Assembly (NCBI GenBank): GCA_001567165.1
Contig: LNFQ01000047.1
Location: 1 to 42,814 of the forward strand
From: Bacteroidetes bacterium OLB11
GTDB taxonomy: Bacteria > Bacteroidota > Bacteroidia > Chitinophagales > Chitinophagaceae
DNA: 42,814 bases
Reading direction: 5' to 3'
Each line of letters opens with the position of its first letter. Within the stretch, counting starts at the first letter, position 1. The notes below the pieces were generated by a model. The model was not told the DNA's origin and ran no database searches. It was given only the letters and a program-made list of their open reading frames with translations. Below are positions 38,322 to 42,814 of the stretch, in pieces. The translations under genes were made by a program, and so were the position numbers.

Positions 38322-38428
38322 GAATATTTCCTTCATTAATGTATACCATATTCTATATTACAAAAAATAATAACAGATTGAATGATGAATTCAAATTACA
38401 ATTGAATATTGCCTGTGAAATTTGAGTT

Positions 38429-39175
38429 TTAGTAAACATGTTGCCCACCATTGATGCTATAGTTAGCACCAGTAATAAAGCTAGTTTTGTCACTTGCTAA
38501 AAAGGCAACAAGATGTGCCACTTCATGTGTGCCTCCCAATCGTCCAACTGGAATTTGAGCCACAATTTGATCTCTCACTTTTTCAGGAACAGCCATCACC
38601 ATATCAGTTGCAATATACCCGGGAGAAATTGTGTTAACCGTGATTCCATATTTTGCAACTTCCATTGCTAGTGTTTTAGTGAACCCATGAATACCGGCTT
38701 TGGCAGCTGAATAATTGGTTTGTCCAAATTGCCCTCGTTGCCCATTCACAGAAGAAATATTGATAATGCGACCAAATTTTCTGTCAATCATTCCTTCGAT
38801 CACATTTCGTGTGCAGTTGAACACACTGTTCAAATTGGTATTAATAACATCGTTCCAATCCTGATGACTCATACGAGCCAAACGCCCATCACGAGTGATT
38901 CCAGCATTGTTAACCAAAATATCAATAGTCCCAAAATTCTTTTCAATTTCTTCAATCATTCTTTTTGAAGAATCGAAACTACAAACATCACCTTCGACAA
39001 TATCAATTTGATAACCTTCTTCTGCTAATTTTTGTTTCCATTTTTCAGCCTTCTCTTTATTTCGATAATTTCCGACTACATGATAGCCATTTTCAAAAAG
39101 GTTTTTACACATAGCAGTTCCCAAACCTCCTGTAGCTCCGGTCACTAATACAATTCTTTTATTTTGATTATCCAT
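38429..39175 (-). CDS. phaB: acetoacetyl-CoA reductase-like short-chain dehydrogenase
   Basis: NAD(P)H-dependent reductase of the SDR family. The 248 residues have the cofactor loop VTGATGGLGTAMC (about 11-23), NNAGITRDGRLARM and the catalytic Ser142-Tyr155-Lys159 triad inside NISSVNGQRGQFGQTNYSAA. The NGQ-G-FGQTNYSAAKAG form and the absence of the longer loop of FabG fit the PhaB subgroup, which makes (R)-3-hydroxybutyryl-CoA. No thiolase or polyhydroxybutyrate synthase is in the window, so PHB synthesis is not shown; a FabG-like role remains possible. Starts 65 bases after the yceI gene with no consensus promoter between. Confidence 0.88.
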   Translation of the reverse strand: MDNQNKRIVLVTGATGGLGTAMCKNLFENGYHVVGNYRNKEKAEKWKQKLAEEGYQIDIVEGDVCSFDSSKRMIEEIEKNFGTIDILVNNAGITRDGRLARMSHQDWNDVINTNLNSVFNCTRNVIEGMIDRKFGRIINISSVNGQRGQFGQTNYSAAKAGIHGFTKTLAMEVAKYGITVNTISPGYIATDMVMAVPEKVRDQIVAQIPVGRLGGTHEVAHLVAFLASDKTSFITGANYSINGGQHVY

Positions 39176-39240
39176 TGTTCATAAAATTTGCTATGAAGTT
39201 ACGTATTTTTTTAAAAAAAATATATTTTATAAATATGTTT

Positions 39241-39776
39241 TTACTTTTCTGCTATCAAACAAATATCAACCAAAACATGATCATTCATAAAAAAACTATT
39301 CTCACCTACTTCCCACATTCGACGATTAATATCCAATTGTGTTTTAAAAAATTATTTTTTCATTTTCATAATCTACATAAATGGCACTTTCTGTTTTTTT
39401 AGCAACTCCTTTCATCGTCAAACTCCATACCACCTTATATTCTGTCAAATTCACTTTTTGAATTGACAATGATTTAATGTTTATTCTAGGATATTTTACA
39501 GTATAAAAAAAACTCATTCTTTTCTTTAAGATGTAAGTCTCGTTTTTCATTTTTTGTATTAATAGAATTGACAATCACGCTGCCTTGAAAAAACGATTTT
39601 TCTAAATTGTTTTTTATCAAAAAAATACTAGCTTCGGTTCGTGAAAATGTGCCATGGATATATCTTCCAAAATTTTTAATTTTGAACTTTACTTCCAAAC
39701 TCTTCACTTGATTCCACTGGGCAAATAATGAAAAACATGAAAACAGAAAAAGCAATAACACAATCATTTTTTTCAT
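39241..39776 (-). CDS. YceI-family periplasmic protein (two frame breaks)
   Basis: YceI proteins are secreted lipocalin-like beta barrels that bind isoprenoids or other lipids. A signal peptide starts the protein (MKKMIVLLLFLFSCFSLFAQ, cleavage after FAQ). The frame carries LEVKFKIKNFGRYIHGTFS, a YceI-type opening. The A8 at 39505-39512 (T8 coding) has one base too many; removing one leads to FFYTVKYPRINIKSLSI and LTEYKVVWSLTMKGVAKKTE. A second break at A6 39346-39351 (T6 coding) hides the C-terminus LDINRRMWEVGENSFFMNDH, which ends at TAA 39241. The repaired protein is 177 residues, close to family size. Starts 18 bases after msrA and likely belongs to the msrB-msrA unit. Confidence 0.83.
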
Positions 39777-39794
39777 ATTGCAATGCTAAAATTT

Positions 39795-40442
39795 TTATTT
39801 TATTTTCTCCTCAAATATTTTTTTAAACTTTTCAATTTTAGGTGTAATTACAAATCGACAATAAGGCTGTTCCGTGTTTCCCTCATAATAATTTTGATGA
39901 TAATCTTCAGCAGGATAAAAGGTATCAAGTGGTTCTATGGCAGTCACCACTTCACTTTCATACACTTTAGCTGCTATCAATTTTTCTTTTAATTTTTCAG
40001 CAATTTCTTTTTGATTTTCATTTTGATAAAAAATCACTGAACGGTATTGAGTTCCTATATCATTTCCTTGTCTGTTAATTTGTGTTGGGTCATGTGCTTG
40101 CCAAAAGGCTTCTAATATTTTTTCTATATTAATTTGATTTTGATTAAACACAACTTTGATAACTTCTGCATGACCGGTGAGACCTGTGCAAACTTCTTTG
40201 TAAGTAGGATTTTGAGTTGAACCTCCTGCATATCCCGACACGACAGTATCTACACCTTTCAACATTTTCAATTGAGCTTCTACGCACCAAAAGCATCCAC
40301 CGCCCAAAACGATTGAGTCTTGATTTTGTTTCGTTGATTGTTGATTCATATTTATTTTTAAATTTTGTGTTGATTTATTTTGATTCTGACCAATGCAAGC
40401 ATTGATTGACATAAGAATTAAAATGGATAGTAATATTTTCAA
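39795..40442 (-). CDS. msrA: peptide-methionine (S)-S-oxide reductase, envelope-located
   Basis: Reduces the S-epimer of methionine sulfoxide in proteins. The 215 residues begin with a lipoprotein-type signal, MKILLSILILMSINACIGQN, with Cys16 at a possible lipobox, so the enzyme is probably anchored in the envelope. The active site is GGGCFWCVEAQ with catalytic Cys50 and resolving Cys53 candidates. HAEVIKVVFNQ, DPTQINRQGNDIGTQYRS and YPAEDYHQNYYEGN complete the family pattern. Its ATG overlaps the msrB stop by 4 bases, so the two are translationally coupled. A linker of about 25 Asn/Gln/Lys residues follows the signal. Confidence 0.94.
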   Translation of the reverse strand: MKILLSILILMSINACIGQNQNKSTQNLKINMNQQSTKQNQDSIVLGGGCFWCVEAQLKMLKGVDTVVSGYAGGSTQNPTYKEVCTGLTGHAEVIKVVFNQNQINIEKILEAFWQAHDPTQINRQGNDIGTQYRSVIFYQNENQKEIAEKLKEKLIAAKVYESEVVTAIEPLDTFYPAEDYHQNYYEGNTEQPYCRFVITPKIEKFKKIFEEKIK

Positions 40443-40984
40443 TTTGATTTATTTTTTTCAAAATCCAAAACAACAGAGTTGATGCAATAACGTTTATAAG
40501 TTGGTGCAGGACCATCATCAAATAGATGTCCTAAATGTGATTCACAACGCCCACACAAAACCTCTGTACGAATCATTCCAAATGATTTGTCATCTTTATA
40601 AATCATACTTTTTTCATTCAATGGTTCAAAAAATGAAGGCCAGCCACAACTGCTTTCAAACTTTGCATCTGACTGAAATAAAGGATTGCCACAGGCTTTA
40701 CAATAGTATGTTCCTTTCTCAAAAAAGTTCCAATATTGACCTGTGAATGGTCTTTCAGTTCCTTTTTTTCGTGCTACTTCATACACTTCATTTGATAAAC
40801 TTTGTTTCCAAATTTCATCACTCAATTTTACTTTTTGAGTATCCATTTTGGAATAAATTTCATTCTTTTTAATTGACATATTATTTGAGTTTGTTTGACA
40901 GTTCATCGAGCATTGAGAGCCTAACAATAATAACAATAAAAATGATATTTGTTGTTTAAAAGGATATTTTGCTTTAGCGAACAC
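40439..40984 (-). CDS. msrB: peptide-methionine (R)-S-oxide reductase, envelope-located
   Basis: Reduces the R-epimer of methionine sulfoxide. The 181 residues start at GTG 40984 (an in-frame TAA lies 12 bases upstream). An N-terminal hydrophobic segment (FLLLLLLGSQC) suggests export, with Cys25 a possible lipidation site. The zinc site is Cys95/Cys98 (YYCKACGN) and Cys144/Cys147 (LCGRCESHLGH); the catalytic Cys167 stands in KRYCINSVVLDF; SSCGWPSFFEP is also typical. Immediately upstream of msrA with a 4-base overlap. Pairing of exported MsrB and MsrA points to repair of oxidised envelope proteins. Confidence 0.93.
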   Translation of the reverse strand: MFAKAKYPFKQQISFLLLLLLGSQCSMNCQTNSNNMSIKKNEIYSKMDTQKVKLSDEIWKQSLSNEVYEVARKKGTERPFTGQYWNFFEKGTYYCKACGNPLFQSDAKFESSCGWPSFFEPLNEKSMIYKDDKSFGMIRTEVLCGRCESHLGHLFDDGPAPTYKRYCINSVVLDFEKNKSN

Positions 40985-41060
40985 ACTGTTATTTTATACT
41001 ACAAATTTGAAGTAAAAAATTTCATCTATTTTTATAAAAATTTTTGAATGATAATAAGCG

Positions 41061-41096
41061 GAAAGAATATTGTTTATTTCAAAACAATATTCTTTC
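41061..41096 (-). terminator. inverted repeat between glnN and msrB
   Basis: A perfect 15-bp stem, gaaagaatattgttt at 41061-41075 paired with 41082-41096, with a 6-base loop, lies 73 bases after the glutamine synthetase stop. No uninterrupted U-tract follows directly on the minus strand (the sequence goes into cgcttattat), so termination is plausible, not certain; an mRNA-stabilising hairpin is the alternative. Confidence 0.55.
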
Positions 41097-41168
41097 TTGC
41101 AAAGCTCAAACCAAATGATGTAATTCAAATTTGAGTTTAATATCGAATGCTTAAAAAGTTACTTTTCT

Positions 41169-42814
41169 CTAACGCATAAACAACAATTCTCTGTACTTAG
41201 GTAAAGTCCATAAATTATCATCAACAATGAGTTCCAACTTGTCGGCATGATAACGAATGATATCAAAATAAGGTTTCACAACATCACAATATTCCAAAGC
41301 TCTTTTGTGCATCGATTCAATATTATTAGCTACTTTTCTTGCTTCAATCATTGCTTCTACATTTTTGCTAATGGCATTGACATGCCTTGATATCACTGAA
41401 ATTATTTCCAATTGAGCACTGTATGTTTCTTCTGGGAAGTTCAATTCCTTCAAGCCTTTCACATTTTCGATTAATTTATTTTGATAGGCAATTGATGGTG
41501 GCAAAATATAATTACTTGCCATGTTTCCGACAAGCCTAGCCTCAATTTGAACTTTTTTGACATAGTCTTCAAGCATAATTTCATGACGGGCATCAATTTC
41601 AATTGAAGAAAATATTTTATGTTTTTCAAAAAGAGTTTTTGCTTTTTGATTGCTGAAAAGTTCAAGTGCTCGAGGAGTATCTTTAAAATTACCCAAGCCT
41701 CTTTTTTTGGCTTCTTCAACCCATTGTTCAGAATAGTTGTCGCCTTCAAATCGAATAGGCTTGCTTTCTTTTATGTATTTTTTTATGATATGCAAAATTG
41801 CAATTTCTTTCTTTTCACCTTTTTGAATTAAGGTATCAACTTCACGTTTAAATTCAATGAGTGCATCAGCCATAATGATGTTGAGGATAGTCATAGGCCA
41901 TGCACAATTAGCAGCAGCTCCTACAGCTCTAAATTCAAATTTATTTCCGGTGAAAGCAAAAGGGCTTGTTCTGTTTCGGTCTGTATTATCTAACAATAAC
42001 TCTGGGATATTTTTATGAATATCCATTTTCAAAATCACCTCATCTTGTTCAGTGAATTTTCCGATAACTCTTTCTTCTACTTCATCCAACACATTAGATA
42101 ATTCTGAGCCAATAAACACAGAAATGATAGCAGGTGGTGCTTCCCCCGCCCCCAATCGGTGGTCATTTCCGGCAGATGCGATGCAGGCTCTTAATAAGTC
42201 CGAATGATTATGAACAGCCTTTAGAACATTCACAAAAAATGTTAGGAACATTAAATTAGTTCGAGGTGTTTTTCCTGGTGCCAACAAGTTAATTCCGGTA
42301 TCGGTTGCTAAGCTCCAGTTGTTGTGTTTTCCACTACCATTTACTCCTTTAAAAGGCTTTTCGTGAGTAAGCACTTGCAGCTTATGTCTTTTTGCTACTC
42401 GTTGCATGATATCCATTAAAAGAGAATTATGATCAACAGCGATATTGACTTCTTCAAAGATAGGTGCACATTCAAATTGAGAAGGCGCTACTTCATTATG
42501 CCTTGTTCTTAGTGGGATTCCGAATTTGTATGCCTCTTGTTCAAAATCTTGCATATAAGCAAAAACTCGATCAGGAATTGCTCCAAAGTAATGGTCTTCC
42601 AATTGTTGGCCTTTGGCAGGAGCATGGCCAAAAAGAGTTCTTCCAGTTGCTAAAATGTCGGGTCTTGCATTAGCAAATAGTTCATCAATAACGAAATATT
42701 CTTGCTCCCAACCAAGTGTAGGCGTAATTTTAGTGATGTTTTTATCAAAATAATTACATACGTCCAATGTAGCTTTATTGACCAAATCGAGTGATTTTAA
42801 CAAAGGTGTTTTAG
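41169..42814 (-). CDS. glnN: type III glutamine synthetase, 5' part outside the window
   Basis: Makes glutamine from glutamate and ammonia. The frame is open to the right edge (TPLLKSLDLVNKATLDVCNY at the border), so the 547 visible residues are the C-terminal three quarters of a protein that is normally 700-730 residues; the TTG at 42803 is not a start. GSIII markers visible are TPTLGWEQEYFVIDELFANA, RTRHNEVAPSQFECAPIFEE, FKGVNGSGKHNNWSL, ASAGNDHRLGAGEAPPAIIS and DRNRTSPFAFTGNKFEFR. The C-terminus NLWTLPKYRELLFMR is that of the family. An inverted repeat lies 73 bases downstream. Its promoter and any nitrogen control sites are outside the window. Confidence 0.96.
   Translation of the reverse strand, partial: KTPLLKSLDLVNKATLDVCNYFDKNITKITPTLGWEQEYFVIDELFANARPDILATGRTLFGHAPAKGQQLEDHYFGAIPDRVFAYMQDFEQEAYKFGIPLRTRHNEVAPSQFECAPIFEEVNIAVDHNSLLMDIMQRVAKRHKLQVLTHEKPFKGVNGSGKHNNWSLATDTGINLLAPGKTPRTNLMFLTFFVNVLKAVHNHSDLLRACIASAGNDHRLGAGEAPPAIISVFIGSELSNVLDEVEERVIGKFTEQDEVILKMDIHKNIPELLLDNTDRNRTSPFAFTGNKFEFRAVGAAANCAWPMTILNIIMADALIEFKREVDTLIQKGEKKEIAILHIIKKYIKESKPIRFEGDNYSEQWVEEAKKRGLGNFKDTPRALELFSNQKAKTLFEKHKIFSSIEIDARHEIMLEDYVKKVQIEARLVGNMASNYILPPSIAYQNKLIENVKGLKELNFPEETYSAQLEIISVISRHVNAISKNVEAMIEARKVANNIESMHKRALEYCDVVKPYFDIIRYHADKLELIVDDNLWTLPKYRELLFMR

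Noticed and set aside
41169..42814. Truncated glutamine synthetase.
   Set aside because: The frame is open to the right edge; the missing N-terminus is due to the window border.
1..42814. tRNA, rRNA, CRISPR arrays, insertion sequences, prophage or defence genes.
   Set aside because: Looked for by eye (cloverleaf T-arm patterns, spaced repeats, transposase motifs, terminal repeats); none seen. Small RNAs without strong structure could be missed.

Overview
The window is AT-rich chromosomal DNA of a Bacteroidota bacterium. The strongest marker is a 2498-residue SprA, the outer-membrane translocon of the type IX secretion system (T9SS). Supporting signs are a type III glutamine synthetase, MqnB and MqnD of the futalosine menaquinone route, a DUF3822 gene, little sign of Shine-Dalgarno sites, and several promoters of the Bacteroidota form (TTG, 19-21 nt, TAnnTTTG). 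Heme A synthase (CtaA), menaquinone genes and an NADP malic enzyme suggest respiratory, probably aerobic, metabolism. I cannot place it below phylum. I saw no rRNA, tRNA, CRISPR, IS element or prophage; gene content is almost entirely housekeeping.

Layout. 1-6.2 kb: partial DUF3822 gene (-), MATE exporter (+), release factor 3 (+), DUF47 regulator and PiT phosphate transporter (+). 6.2-8.1 kb: a minus-strand mqnB-mqnD-GNAT unit. 8.2-9.9 kb: pterin genes (6-pyruvoyl-tetrahydropterin synthase homologue and folE) and a small secreted protein (+). 10-14.4 kb: two rhodaneses, leucine-dehydrogenase-like enzyme with a clear terminator, a DUF349 repeat protein, tadA and a lipoprotein (-). 14.5-18.3 kb: pfkA (+) and uvrA (-). 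18.4-29.9 kb: sprA, ruvA, a MauE/DoxX-thioredoxin fusion and malic enzyme, all minus. 30-32.1 kb: flotillin and NfeD-like gene behind a good promoter. 32.6-37.6 kb: htpG, lipB, rluD, ctaA (-). 37.7-42.8 kb: rnhB (+), then phaB-like reductase, YceI-family protein, msrA, msrB and a glutamine synthetase cut by the right edge (-).

The most striking property is not a gene. At least 16 single-base frame breaks, almost all in A/T runs of 5-8, interrupt 13 otherwise well-conserved genes (DUF3822, prfC, pit, GNAT, mqnD, rhodanese 1, DUF349, flotillin, nfeD, lipB, rluD, ctaA, yceI). Protein similarity resumes exactly in the new frame, and no other decay is visible in these genes. The breaks are confined to about 0-12.4 kb and 30-39.5 kb; the 16 kb from tadA to maeB has none although it holds runs of 7-8 T. 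Uncorrected homopolymer errors, uneven along the contig, are the simplest reading. Tolerated indels rescued by polymerase or ribosome slippage are the interesting alternative. The reconstructions below assume the genes are functional.

I found no convincing undescribed defence, mobile or biosynthetic system. The best biological leads are the membrane MauE/DoxX-thioredoxin fusion, the disordered lysine/asparagine-rich insertion in SprA, and an msrB-msrA-yceI envelope-repair cluster.
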